Shown here: positions 7,357 through 17,329 of the stretch, piece by piece | How the letters are laid out: each line of letters opens with the position of its first letter | Numbering within the stretch: the first letter of the stretch is position 1 | DNA from: Candidatus Indicimonas acetifermentans | GTDB lineage: Bacteria > Gemmatimonadota > Gemmatimonadetes > Palauibacterales > KS3-K002 | Length of the DNA: 42,300 nt | Reading direction: 5' to 3' | Assembly (NCBI GenBank): GCA_947581815.1 | Contig: CANPVX010000004.1 | Location: 1 to 42,300 of the forward strand | Notes under the pieces: model-generated | What the model was told of the DNA's origin: nothing | What the model saw: only the letters and a program-made list of their open reading frames with translations | The model's database searches: none | Translations under genes and position numbers: made by a program

Positions 7357-9182
7357 GCCGCGCTAGGCGCGTCGCCCACGAACTGTAGCTCGTATAGGCG
7401 GGCATAAAGCTCGCCGCGCTCGAGTAGCTCTTCATGCGTGCCGCTCTCCTGCACCTCACCGCCGTGGAGCACAAGGATCTTGCTGGCGTTCTGCACCGTG
7501 GAAAGCCGGTGGGCGATAACCAGGCTCGTGCGGCCGCGCATCAGCTCCTCGACTGCCTCCTGGATCCGGGCCTCTATCTCCGAGTCGACCGAGCTAGTGG
7601 CTTCGTCGAGCACCAGGACGCAGGGGTTGTAAGCCAAAGCGCGAGCGAACGAGAGGAGCTGGCGCTCCCCGACGCTGAGGCTGGCGCCTCTTTCGCCGAG
7701 CTCCTGCTCGTACCCGTCGGGCAGGCGCCGGACGAATCGGTCGGCGCCGACGCGCCGGGCCGCCTCGACGATGTCGTCGTCGGAGATCTCCTCGTTCCCC
7801 AAGCGTACGTTGTAGCGCGCGTTGCCGCTGAACAGATACACGTCCTGGAGGACGAGCCCGATGGCCGAGCGCAGCTCTCGCTGCGGGAACTCCCGGATGT
7901 CGATGTCATCCAGGAGGATGGTTCCCCTCTGTGGGTCGTAGAAGCGCATCAGCAGATTGATGATCGTGGTTTTGCCGGCGCCGGTGTGGCCGACGATGGC
8001 CAGGCGTTCTCCCGGCTCGACCTTAAGGGAGACGTCCTTCAAGACCCAGTCGGGCAGCCGCCCGTCATCGCGAAAGCCGGCTTTGTTGTAGGCGAACCAG
8101 ACGTTACGGAACTCGATCCGTCCCCGAACCGGTGAGGGGAGTGGTCGCGTCGTTTCTCGGTCCGCCACGAGAGAATCGGTGTCGAGGAGCTTGAAGATCC
8201 GCTCCGAGCTGGCCATCGCCCCTTGCAAGACATTGTATTTTTCAGACAGATCCTGAATCGGCCGGTAGAAGCGACGGGCGTATTGCAAGAAGGCTGCGAC
8301 GACGCCGACGGTAACTGTGCCGTCGAGCACGCGGAGCCCTCCGTACCAGATGATAAGGGCGAGGGCGATCGCGGACAGTATTTCTATCACTGGGAAGAAG
8401 AGGGCGTAGTAGGTGATCGAGCGCAGGTGCGCGTAGAGGTGGTCGAAGTTGATATTGTGGAACTTCTTAGCCTCGCGTTCTTCCTGCCCGAAGAGCTGGA
8501 CGGTGGACATGCCGGTGATGCGTTCCTGCAGGAACGCGTTGATGCGGGCGAGCTTTACCCGAATGTCGCGGTAGGCGCGACGCACTTTCAAACGAAAGAT
8601 CATCGCGACGATCCAGACCAGCGGCAGGACGGTGAAGGAGACGAGGGCCAGCTTCCAGTTCATCGCGAGCATGACTCCGACGATGAAGAGGAGCGTGAAG
8701 ACGTCCCCGAAGATCGCGACTACGCCGGAGGTGAACATCTCGTTAAGCACCTCGACGTCGCTGGTCATTCGGGTCATGAGGCGGCCGACCGGGTTGCGGT
8801 CGAAGAAGCGGAGCGAGAGGCGCTGAAGGTGAGCGAAGATCTCGGTCCGCAGATCGTACATCACCTTCTGGCCGATCCACGTCGCGAGGAGCGTTTGGAG
8901 GTAGGAGAGTAGGAGGGCAACGGCGAGGGCTACGGCGTAAATTGTGGCGAGAACGGTGATGAGCCGCAGATCGCCGGCTGGGATGGCCTTGTCGATGGCG
9001 ACGGCGGTGAGATAGGGGCCCACGAGCTCCAGCCCGGAGGCGAGGATGAGCATGATCACGGCGGCGACCACCTGCCAGCGGTACGGTCGCAGGTAGCGAA
9101 GCAGCCGTTTCATGAGGCGCGAGTCGTAGGCTTTGCCGAGCGCCTCTTCTTCGTGGAAGTCGACTTCTGGGCTCGTCTGCAT
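7353..9182 (-). CDS. ABC transporter, fused permease/ATPase (MsbA-like exporter)
   Basis: Walker A GHTGAGKTT, signature LSVGERQLLSFARAL, Walker B VLVLDEATSSVD; N-terminal multi-TM domain. Confidence 0.95.
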   Translation of the reverse strand: MQTSPEVDFHEEEALGKAYDSRLMKRLLRYLRPYRWQVVAAVIMLILASGLELVGPYLTAVAIDKAIPAGDLRLITVLATIYAVALAVALLLSYLQTLLATWIGQKVMYDLRTEIFAHLQRLSLRFFDRNPVGRLMTRMTSDVEVLNEMFTSGVVAIFGDVFTLLFIVGVMLAMNWKLALVSFTVLPLVWIVAMIFRLKVRRAYRDIRVKLARINAFLQERITGMSTVQLFGQEEREAKKFHNINFDHLYAHLRSITYYALFFPVIEILSAIALALIIWYGGLRVLDGTVTVGVVAAFLQYARRFYRPIQDLSEKYNVLQGAMASSERIFKLLDTDSLVADRETTRPLPSPVRGRIEFRNVWFAYNKAGFRDDGRLPDWVLKDVSLKVEPGERLAIVGHTGAGKTTIINLLMRFYDPQRGTILLDDIDIREFPQRELRSAIGLVLQDVYLFSGNARYNVRLGNEEISDDDIVEAARRVGADRFVRRLPDGYEQELGERGASLSVGERQLLSFARALAYNPCVLVLDEATSSVDSEIEARIQEAVEELMRGRTSLVIAHRLSTVQNASKILVLHGGEVQESGTHEELLERGELYARLYELQFVGDAPSAA

Positions 9183-9232
9183 AAACTTGTGATTACGAAG
9201 CTAGTCAGAAGGTGGAACGGTCGGAAGGGGTA

Positions 9233-12088
9233 ATGAACGGTACCATAAGGATCCGAGGCGCCTCCCAGCACAATCTGAAGGGGATCGACCTCGATATCCC
9301 ACATCGCACGTTCAGCGTGATCACGGGGCCCTCGGGGTCGGGCAAGTCATCATTAGTGTTCGATACGATCTTCGCCGAGGCGCAACGGCGATATGTCGAA
9401 TCTCTCTCCACGTATGCGAAGCAGTTCCTCGATAGGATGGAGAAGCCGGACGTGGAGGCGGTGGACGGGATCAGTCCGGCGGTGGCGATCCAGCAGAAGA
9501 ATCCCACGAAGACCAGCCGCTCGACCGTAGGAACGGCCACGGAGATCTACGATTATCTGAGACTGCTCTGGGCTCGCGTCGGCCGGACCCATTGCCCGGA
9601 CTGCGAGCGCGAGGTTCGGCCCGATACCGTACAGACCGCGGTCGACCGGGTGCAAGCGCTGCCCAAAGGATCGCGCGTGATGATCGTGTTCCCATTGCCC
9701 GTCTCCTCCAAGGTGACCGATGAGCTCATCGTCGAGAACCTGCGAGCGCTAGGGTTCATCCGCGTGCTCGCTGATTCGGAGGAAGTCTATCTGGGAGATG
9801 CCTCGGGCTGTGCCGAGGGCGAGGCGCGAGGGTTGGCGGGAGCGGCTGAGCTGTTGGTCGTCGTGGATCGCCTCAAGGTCGGCGACGCGTCCGAGGCACG
9901 CCTCGCTGACTCGATGGGCATGGCTTTCGCTCAAGGCGAAGGTGAGGCTCTCGTGATCGCGCTGAACGGGCGGGGCGAGGGCGAGGGCGAGGGCGGGGGC
10001 GAGTCCGAGCGCCTGTTGTTCAGCGAGCGATTCCGCTGCCCAGATTGTGGGACGACGTTTCCGGATCCGAGTCCGTCGCTCTTCTCGTTCAACAGTCCGG
10101 TGGGCGCCTGCCCGACGTGCAACGGGTTCGGTGCAACGCTAGAGTTCGATCAGAACCTCATAATTCCGGATCCCGACCGCTCGCTGGCGCAAGGTGCAGT
10201 CGACCCGTGGGAGAAACCGCGCTACGGATCGCGGCGGCGCAAGCTGAGCAGCTTGGCGGCGGAGGAGGGCGTCTCGATGAACGCTCCGTGGCGAAAGCTC
10301 GCCAAGGAATTCCGGCACACCGTGATCCACGGACGCCGGGGCTTCGAAGGTGTGTTCAGACACCTCGAGAGTCTGAAGCGAAAACGATACAAGCAGTACA
10401 TCCGGGTGTTCCTTCGCCAGTATCAAACCGCGCAGGTCTGCCCGTCGTGCCAGGGCATGCGACTGCGCCCCGAGGCTCTGAACGTGCGGATCGCGGGCCG
10501 CCGCATCGGCGAAGTCAGCGCGCTGCCGGTGGAGGAGCTGCGAAACTGGCTGGACGACATCCAGCTCAGCGATCACGATCGCGCCGTGGCCGAGCTCATC
10601 CTGAAGGAGCTGAGGGAGCGCGTCGCGTTCCTTGATGATGTGGGGCTCGGCTACCTGGCTCTGGATCGGCAGGCCCGGACGCTCTCCGGCGGGGAAGCGC
10701 AGCGCATCAACCTGGCCAACGCGCTGGGCAGCCGGCTAGTGGATACGATCTACGTGCTCGATGAGCCGTCGATAGGGCTACACCCGCAAGATACGGAAAA
10801 GCTCTATCGCCTCCTGGAACACTTGCGGGATCAGGGTAACACGGTCCTGGTGGTCGAGCACGACACCGCGGCGATCCGGCGGGCCGATCACGTCATCGAG
10901 CTGGGCCCGGGCAGCGGTGAGAAAGGGGGCGAGCTCGTTTATGCCGGCGGTCTACCGGGTTTGCTCGAGGCCGATACGCTGACGGGGCAGTACTTGTCGA
11001 ACCGTCGCGAAGTCGCGCTGCCGGCCCGGCGGCGGCCCGTGGATGGACCGCGCCTCAGCCTTGAGGGAGCGAGCCTGCACAACGTCGATGGCGTAGACGT
11101 GACCATCCCGCTGGGAGCGCTCACGGTCGTCACCGGCGTTTCCGGGAGCGGCAAGTCGACACTCGTGCACGACATCCTCTACCGCGCGCTCGAGCGGAAA
11201 TTGGCGGGCAAGACGACCGCCAAGCAGCATCTCGGAGAGCCCGTCGGGGCGTATCGCACGCTGAAGGGGAGTGGAGCGCTGGCCAAGGTCGTGTTGGTCG
11301 ACCAGAGCCCCATCGGCCGGACTCCGCGCTCCAACCCGGTGACCTACTTGAAGGCGTACTCCGAGATCCGCCGCATCTTCGCTGAGCAGGCGGAGGCGCG
11401 GAGCCGGAAGTTGGGAGCGAGCCACTTCTCGTTCAACGTTCCGGGCGGTCGCTGTGAGGCATGTCAGGGCGCCGGCCACCTGGAAGTGGAGATGCTGTTT
11501 CTCGCTGATGTCTACGTGCCCTGCGACGTCTGCGGCGGCCGGCGCTTCAAGCCGGAGGTGCTGGAAGTGCGCTATCGGGGCCTCAACATCCAGCAGGTTC
11601 TGGGTTTGACGGTCGACGAGGCGATCCGCTTCTTCATCAAGCAGGATCGCCTCGGAGAGATGCTGTGGCAGCTGCAGCGCGTAGGGCTGGGGTATCTGCG
11701 GCTCGGGCAGCCGGCGACCACGCTCTCGGGCGGTGAAGCCCAGCGACTCAAGTTGGCCCGCGAGCTCGCGGCGGCCAGCCGCAAGGCGGGCCGCAAGTTG
11801 TATCTGCTCGATGAGCCGACCACCGGGCTTCACCTCCACGACATCGCCAAGCTCATCGATGTACTCGATCAGCTGATCCAGAGTGGTGGGACGGTCATAG
11901 TCATCGAGCACAATCTCGACGTGATCAAGCAGGCGGACTGGATCATCGACCTCGGACCGGATGCGGGGAGGAACGGCGGCCGGGTGGTGGCCATGGGACG
12001 GCCGGAAGAGGTCGCCGCGGTGGACGAATCGAGAACGGGCCGCTTTCTGCGCCACGTTCTGGATGGCGCGCTGCCCCAACCGGCCTAG
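9233..12088 (+). CDS. uvrA: UvrABC system protein A
   Basis: MNGTIRIRGASQHNLKGIDLDIPHRTFSVITGPSGSGKSSLVFDTIFAEAQRRYVESLS...; two ATPase modules, zinc-finger CxxC pairs. Upstream ATG at 9212 also possible. Confidence 0.97.
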   Translation: MNGTIRIRGASQHNLKGIDLDIPHRTFSVITGPSGSGKSSLVFDTIFAEAQRRYVESLSTYAKQFLDRMEKPDVEAVDGISPAVAIQQKNPTKTSRSTVGTATEIYDYLRLLWARVGRTHCPDCEREVRPDTVQTAVDRVQALPKGSRVMIVFPLPVSSKVTDELIVENLRALGFIRVLADSEEVYLGDASGCAEGEARGLAGAAELLVVVDRLKVGDASEARLADSMGMAFAQGEGEALVIALNGRGEGEGEGGGESERLLFSERFRCPDCGTTFPDPSPSLFSFNSPVGACPTCNGFGATLEFDQNLIIPDPDRSLAQGAVDPWEKPRYGSRRRKLSSLAAEEGVSMNAPWRKLAKEFRHTVIHGRRGFEGVFRHLESLKRKRYKQYIRVFLRQYQTAQVCPSCQGMRLRPEALNVRIAGRRIGEVSALPVEELRNWLDDIQLSDHDRAVAELILKELRERVAFLDDVGLGYLALDRQARTLSGGEAQRINLANALGSRLVDTIYVLDEPSIGLHPQDTEKLYRLLEHLRDQGNTVLVVEHDTAAIRRADHVIELGPGSGEKGGELVYAGGLPGLLEADTLTGQYLSNRREVALPARRRPVDGPRLSLEGASLHNVDGVDVTIPLGALTVVTGVSGSGKSTLVHDILYRALERKLAGKTTAKQHLGEPVGAYRTLKGSGALAKVVLVDQSPIGRTPRSNPVTYLKAYSEIRRIFAEQAEARSRKLGASHFSFNVPGGRCEACQGAGHLEVEMLFLADVYVPCDVCGGRRFKPEVLEVRYRGLNIQQVLGLTVDEAIRFFIKQDRLGEMLWQLQRVGLGYLRLGQPATTLSGGEAQRLKLARELAAASRKAGRKLYLLDEPTTGLHLHDIAKLIDVLDQLIQSGGTVIVIEHNLDVIKQADWIIDLGPDAGRNGGRVVAMGRPEEVAAVDESRTGRFLRHVLDGALPQPA
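9974..10003 (+). repeat. 6-bp tandem repeat (GGCGAG)x5 inside uvrA
   Basis: ggcgag ggcgag ggcgag ggcggg ggcgag; encodes GEGEGEGGGE. Confidence 0.9.
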
Positions 12089-12096
12089 CTCGCCCA

Positions 12097-13146
12097 GTGA
12101 ACTCACGAGCTCGCAGCCTGTCGGTGCTATTTCCCTGCCGCGACGCGGCGGCGTACCTACCACAGGCGATACGCAGCCTCCAGGCGCAGACCTTCGCCGA
12201 CTTCGAAGTCGTTGCCGTAGACGACGGCTCGGCCGATGGAAGCGGCGAGCTTCTGGAGCGCTGGGCGCGGATGGACGGGCGGGTGCGCCTCCTTCGCCTG
12301 GGACGATCGGGCTTGACGGAGGCTCTACGCGCTGGAGCCGAGCTATGTCACGGGGAGTACTTGGCGCGCTTCGACGCCGACGATGTCGCGCACCCACTGC
12401 GATTCGGCCGCCAGCTTCAGTTCATGAGAGGGCGACCCGACATCGCCGCGAGCGGGACGCACATCCGGTACTTTCCGGCCGAGGTCGTTGGCTGGGGAGC
12501 GCGGCGCTATGAGCGCTGGCTGAACGGTCTCTCAGAGCCGGAGCAATTGGCGCGGGACATCTTCGTTGAGTGTCCGATCGCCCACCCGACCTTGATGCTG
12601 CGGCGCTCCGTTTTCGAGGAGGTGGGAGGCTATCAATCCGAATCGTGGCCCGAGGACTACGATCTCATCCTGCGGCTGCACGCCGCGGGGGCGCGGTTGG
12701 CGAACGTGCCGCAAGTGCTGCACTTCTGGCGCGAGCGTTCCGATCGGGCATCGCGGACCGAGCTGCGTTACTCCGCTGACGCTTTTCGCCGCTGCAAAGT
12801 TCAATATCTCCGCGCCACTGATTTGAGGGGGCAGGGGCGGGGGCGGGGGCGGGGGCGGCGGGACTCCGTGGCGGTATGGGGGGCCGGCCGCGTCGGCAAA
12901 GACTTCGCGCGGGCGCTCAGTGATGTCGGCGTCACGGTTCGTGCGTTTTATGACATCGATCCCGACAAGATCGGCCAGCGGATTGACGATATCCCCGTTC
13001 GCGACGCCCGGCGTCTGGACGGCCGCGGGGGCGGGGACCCTTACATCCTTGTGGCCGTCGGGGCCTCCGGCGCCCGCGAGCTGATTCGCGGCCAGCTAAC
13101 GGCGGCGGGCCGGCGCGAGCCTGAGGACTACCGTTGCGTGGCATAG
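12097..13146 (+). CDS. Family 2 glycosyltransferase with C-terminal Rossmann-like nucleotide-binding extension
   Basis: GTG start; SLSVLFPCRDAAAYLPQAIRSLQAQTFADFEVVAVDDGSADGS...ARFDADDVAHPLR; C-terminus DSVAVWGAGRVGKDFARALSDVGVTVRAFYDID. Confidence 0.88.
   Translation: MNSRARSLSVLFPCRDAAAYLPQAIRSLQAQTFADFEVVAVDDGSADGSGELLERWARMDGRVRLLRLGRSGLTEALRAGAELCHGEYLARFDADDVAHPLRFGRQLQFMRGRPDIAASGTHIRYFPAEVVGWGARRYERWLNGLSEPEQLARDIFVECPIAHPTLMLRRSVFEEVGGYQSESWPEDYDLILRLHAAGARLANVPQVLHFWRERSDRASRTELRYSADAFRRCKVQYLRATDLRGQGRGRGRGRRDSVAVWGAGRVGKDFARALSDVGVTVRAFYDIDPDKIGQRIDDIPVRDARRLDGRGGGDPYILVAVGASGARELIRGQLTAAGRREPEDYRCVA
12827..12856 (+). repeat. GGGGGC hexamer repeat forming the interdomain linker of the GT2 fusion
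   Basis: gggggc aggggc gggggc gggggc gggggc; encodes RGQGRGRGRGR. Confidence 0.88.
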
Positions 13147-13279
13147 AAACGGGCCCTCAATCGGGTTATTTTAGTAGGTCTGGAGAATAACTGGAGGATC
13201 TGGAGCGCGTGGCGCTCAGACCTTAGATTGGGGGTGCGGAGCAAACCCACATATCCCCCTTACTCTAAGGAAGGGTACC

Positions 13280-13657
13280 ATGCGATACCTACCATTCTTC
13301 GGTATGGTGGTCGTGGCGCTAGCCGCGACCGCATGCGGCTCGTCGGTGTCTTTGCCGGCGGTGGAGCCTGACCAGGTGGCAATTTACCTGCCGGGCTCAC
13401 CGACGCCGGCGGAGGATTACAAGATCCTGGCGAGGATCGACGAGAAGGGTCCCCAGAGCATCACCAATGAGGAGCTGATCGACAAGGCGAAGCAGAGAGC
13501 TGCGGATATGGGAGCCGATGCCCTCATCATCTCGACGATCCGGCTGACGACCGAGGGCCAGGCGCAGCTGAATCTCGATCAGCCGGTCGAGAAGTTTCTG
13601 GAGGGTATTGCGGTCTACTTCCCGAGCAAGCACCCGGAGCTGCTGGCGGAGAAGTGA
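13280..13657 (+). CDS. Small lipoprotein of unknown function
   Basis: MRYLPFFGMVVVALAATACGSSVS... lipobox LAATAC; SD AAGGAAGG upstream. Confidence 0.82.
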   Translation: MRYLPFFGMVVVALAATACGSSVSLPAVEPDQVAIYLPGSPTPAEDYKILARIDEKGPQSITNEELIDKAKQRAADMGADALIISTIRLTTEGQAQLNLDQPVEKFLEGIAVYFPSKHPELLAEK

Positions 13658-13734
13658 CTCGAAGTCGGTAGGCTCAGTAAGCGGGGCCCGGCCCCCACGG
13701 AGAACACCACAACCAGGACGGTTTGAGGTCATCG

Positions 13735-16194
13735 ATGGCAGGGATCCAGTCTGAGGAGAACGTCGTAGCACGCTTCCTAGAAGACGAGATGCGCGAGTCG
13801 TTCATCGACTACTCGATGAGCGTCATCGTGCAGCGGGCCCTACCGGATGTACGGGATGGCCTCAAGCCTGTGCATCGGCGAGTGCTATACGCCATGCACG
13901 AGGTTGGACTGGCGCCCAACCGAGCGCACAAGAAGAGCGCGTTGGTTGTCGGTGAAGTTCTGGGGAAGTTCCACCCCCACGGTGATATGGCGGTCTACGA
14001 TGCGCTGGTGCGCATGGTGCAGGACTTCTCGCTGCGCTATCCACTGATCAACGGTCAGGGGAACTTCGGCTCGATCGACGGCGACAGCGCCGCAGCGTAC
14101 CGGTATACGGAGGTACGCCTGGGCCCGATCGCCGTCGAGCTGCTTGGGAACATAGACAAGGAGACTGTGGACTTCGTTCCGAACTTCGACGACCGGCTGC
14201 AGGAGCCGACGGTCCTGCCCGCGAAGTTCCCCAATCTTCTGGTCAACGGTTCCTCGGGCATCGCGGTGGGTATGGCTACGAACATACCTCCACACAACTT
14301 GCGCGAGGTGGTGAATGCGACCAAGCACCTGATCGATCATCCCGATGCCGATCCGAAGACGCTGATGAAGTTCGTCGAGGGCCCGGATTTCCCGACGGGC
14401 GGTGTGGCGCACGGGAAGAAGGGGATCGAGGAGGCTTACGTCACCGGGCGAGGCAGGATCGTGATGCGCGCGCGCGCCAAGATCGAAGAAGGTCGTGGCG
14501 GGGCGGAGCGCATCGTGATCACCGAGATCCCGTTCATGGTCAACAAGACCCGGCTGATCGAGCAGATCGCCGCGCTGGCGCGGGAGAGGCGCGTGGAGGG
14601 GATCTCGGATCTGCGCGATGAGAGCGATCGCGACGGGATGCGGATCGTCGTCGAGCTGAAGCGCGACGCGATCACGCAGGTTGTGCTGAACCGGCTGTAC
14701 AAGCACACGCAGATGCAGTCGACATTCGGCGCGATCATGCTGGCGCTAGTCGACGGAGTGCCGAAGATCCTGAATCTGCAGGAGATGATCCAGCACTTCG
14801 TGGACCATCGTCACGAGATCGTAGTGCGGAGGAGCGAATTCGATCTCAAGAACGCGGAGGACCGCGAACACATACTGATCGGACTCAAGAAGGCCGTCGA
14901 CAACATCGACAAGGTCGTCGAGCTGATCAAGAAGGCCAAAGACCCCAAGCAGGCAAGCCAGCGGCTGCGCAAGACGTTCCAGCTGAGCGAGACGCAGGCC
15001 GAGGCAATCCTCAACATGCGCCTTGCGCGACTCACGGGACTCGAGATCGAGAAGCTGGAGGCCGAGCTCAAGGAAGTGCGCGCCGCGATCAAGGAGCTAA
15101 AGGCGATCCTAGGCTCCAAGAAGCGACGAATGTCGATCATCAAGGAGGAGCTCGACGATATCGCCGAGAGGTATGGTGATGAGCGCCGCACCGAGATCGC
15201 AGGCGCCGTCGAGGAACTCTCGGACGAGGATCTGATCGCCGAGAAGGAGGTCGTGGTCACTGTTTCTCACGAAGGGTACATCAAACGACTCCCTTCGGAG
15301 ACCTATCGAAAGCAGCGGCGGGGCGGTCGCGGCGTAGCGGGCATGGCGACCAAGGAGGAGGACTGGGTCGAGCACCTCTTCATTGCCTCCACCCACGACT
15401 ACATCCTCATCTTGACGGGCCGCGGCCGGCTGCACTGGCTCAAGGTCCACAAGATCCCCGAAGCGAGCCGAACCGCGCGGGGCAAACCGATCGTAAATCT
15501 GGTCAAGATGGACAAGGACGACGGAATCGCCGCCCTGCTGCCGGTGCGTGAGTTCAGCGAGGATCGCTTTCTGTTCTTCGCCACCCAGCAAGGCCTGGTC
15601 AAAAAGACGAGGCTGTCCGCCTACAGCAACATTCGCTCCAGTGGCATCAGGGCGATCAACATCGTCGATAGTGACGAGTTGATCGAGGTCCATCTCACCG
15701 ATGGAGACAACGCGGTCGTTCTGGCTACTCGGAACGGCAAGGCGATTCGGTTCAGCGAGGCCGACGTGCGGGAGATGGGCCGATCCACTCGAGGTGTCAA
15801 AGGCATACGGCTCGGACGCGGTGACCACGTGATTGGACTCGTCGTGGTGGCGCGCGACGAAACCGCCCTGCTCGTGGTCACCGAGAGAGGGATGGGGAAG
15901 CGAACCGAAATCGACGGGTACCGGATCCAGCGTCGCGGCGGCAAAGGGGTCATCAACGTGCGGCTCTCAGCCAAAACGGGCAAGGTCGTCGCTATAAAAG
16001 AGGTCCGGGATAAAGACGAGCTTGTTCTGGTGACTCGAAAGGGAATCGTCAACAGGCAGCCAGTGGCCGAGATCCGCGCGACGGGCCGAAATGCTCAGGG
16101 CGTGCGACTCGTCAACCTGGACGCCGGCGATCTTGTAGTCGATGTTACGCAAGTGCCCTTTGTAGCGCCGGAGGAGCTGGCCGAAGCGAAGTAG
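13735..16194 (+). CDS. gyrA: DNA gyrase subunit A
   Basis: [56 protein letters not shown]...; GyrA box QRRGGRG; C-terminal beta-pinwheel repeats. Confidence 0.96.
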   Translation: MAGIQSEENVVARFLEDEMRESFIDYSMSVIVQRALPDVRDGLKPVHRRVLYAMHEVGLAPNRAHKKSALVVGEVLGKFHPHGDMAVYDALVRMVQDFSLRYPLINGQGNFGSIDGDSAAAYRYTEVRLGPIAVELLGNIDKETVDFVPNFDDRLQEPTVLPAKFPNLLVNGSSGIAVGMATNIPPHNLREVVNATKHLIDHPDADPKTLMKFVEGPDFPTGGVAHGKKGIEEAYVTGRGRIVMRARAKIEEGRGGAERIVITEIPFMVNKTRLIEQIAALARERRVEGISDLRDESDRDGMRIVVELKRDAITQVVLNRLYKHTQMQSTFGAIMLALVDGVPKILNLQEMIQHFVDHRHEIVVRRSEFDLKNAEDREHILIGLKKAVDNIDKVVELIKKAKDPKQASQRLRKTFQLSETQAEAILNMRLARLTGLEIEKLEAELKEVRAAIKELKAILGSKKRRMSIIKEELDDIAERYGDERRTEIAGAVEELSDEDLIAEKEVVVTVSHEGYIKRLPSETYRKQRRGGRGVAGMATKEEDWVEHLFIASTHDYILILTGRGRLHWLKVHKIPEASRTARGKPIVNLVKMDKDDGIAALLPVREFSEDRFLFFATQQGLVKKTRLSAYSNIRSSGIRAINIVDSDELIEVHLTDGDNAVVLATRNGKAIRFSEADVREMGRSTRGVKGIRLGRGDHVIGLVVVARDETALLVVTERGMGKRTEIDGYRIQRRGGKGVINVRLSAKTGKVVAIKEVRDKDELVLVTRKGIVNRQPVAEIRATGRNAQGVRLVNLDAGDLVVDVTQVPFVAPEELAEAK

Positions 16195-16226
16195 GCGGCT
16201 AGAGGCAGCCTCCAGACTTGACGTTC

Positions 16227-16308
16227 GGAAGTTACTGTCGCAGTTTGCGTGACTGGCCTAGAGGGTCAGTTGGTGAGCCCCCACTGTCCCCCCGCCCTTG
16301 TAACTTCC
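16227..16308 (+). ncRNA. Candidate structured leader upstream of the dehydratase gene
   Basis: Perfect 9-bp closing arms GGAAGTTAC (16227-16235) / GTAACTTCC (16300-16308), enclosing CGCA-gtt-TGCG and ACTGGCC-tagag-GGTCAGT hairpins. Confidence 0.35.
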
Positions 16309-16315
16309 CTGATCG

Positions 16316-17329
16316 GTGGACGTTACGGAGTTCCCGGAAATAGAGAAGCTGGTCACCCTGGACGAGGTTCGGGCCGCTGCCGGCGTTCTACGCGGCGTGG
16401 CGCGGCGAACACCTCTCCTGATGGCCGGCGATACCTCTTTGAGCGGCGCGGGCGGGATGCGGCTCAAATGCGAGAACCTCCAGCGGGGAGGCGCATTCAA
16501 GCTACGGGGCGCCTACAATTTCATCTCTCGACTCCCCGACTCCGAACGGGCTCGGGGTGTGGTGACATACTCGTCGGGAAATCACGGTAAAGCGGTCGCG
16601 CTGGCCGCCAAGCTGCTCGGCGTACAGGCGGTGGTGGTGATCCCGGTGGACGCGCCGCGGATCAAGGCTGATGGGATCGAGCGGCTCGGCGCCGAGGTCG
16701 TGAAAGAGGGGACGACGTCGGTGGAGCGCCGGCGGCGCGCGGAAAAGATCGCGCGCACCCGCGGGGCGCCGATTGTGCCGCCGTTCGATCATCCGCTGAT
16801 CGTCGCGGGCCAGGGGACGGTGGGTCTCGAGATCGGCGAAGAGTGGCCCGACGTCGAGCGGGTCGTGGTGCCGGTGGGTGGGGGCGGTTTGCTGGCCGGG
16901 ATCGCAGCGTCTTTGAGCGTTCTGGCGCCGGGCGCCAGGGTGTACGGCGTCGAGCCGCGGGGCGCGGCCGCAATGCAGCGCTCGCTGAAGGCGGGCGAGC
17001 CGGTCAGCCTAGACTCGGTCGATACAGTGGCCGACGGCCTGAAGCCGGTACGACCGGGTGACTTGACCTTCGCGCACGCCCGCGAGCAGGTGGCGGACGT
17101 TGTGCTTGTGGACGACGAGGATATTCTGAGAGGTGTGGCGTGGCTCGCGGAGGAGTTCAGGATGGTCGTCGAGCCGAGCGGAGGGGCCACCGTGGGCGCG
17201 CTGCTGGCTGGAGCGTTGCCGGACCCGGATGCGCCGACGGTGGTGGTCATCTCGGGCGGGAACGTAGACCCGGGGAACTGGACGGAATGGGTTTCGGAGT
17301 ACGGAATGCGAGAAGCCGGTAAGGCATGA
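16316..17329 (+). CDS. Serine/threonine dehydratase (PLP-dependent threonine ammonia-lyase), no ACT domain
   Basis: GTG start; CENLQRGGAFKLRGAYNF (PLP lysine), SSGNHGKAVALAAKLLG, PVGGGGLLAG. Confidence 0.92.
   Translation: MDVTEFPEIEKLVTLDEVRAAAGVLRGVARRTPLLMAGDTSLSGAGGMRLKCENLQRGGAFKLRGAYNFISRLPDSERARGVVTYSSGNHGKAVALAAKLLGVQAVVVIPVDAPRIKADGIERLGAEVVKEGTTSVERRRRAEKIARTRGAPIVPPFDHPLIVAGQGTVGLEIGEEWPDVERVVVPVGGGGLLAGIAASLSVLAPGARVYGVEPRGAAAMQRSLKAGEPVSLDSVDTVADGLKPVRPGDLTFAHAREQVADVVLVDDEDILRGVAWLAEEFRMVVEPSGGATVGALLAGALPDPDAPTVVVISGGNVDPGNWTEWVSEYGMREAGKA

Noticed and set aside
10952-12397. 481-aa minus-strand ORF
   Set aside because: Antisense to uvrA and the GT2 gene; no recognisable domain.
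13885-14706. 273-aa minus-strand ORF
   Set aside because: Shadow ORF of gyrA.
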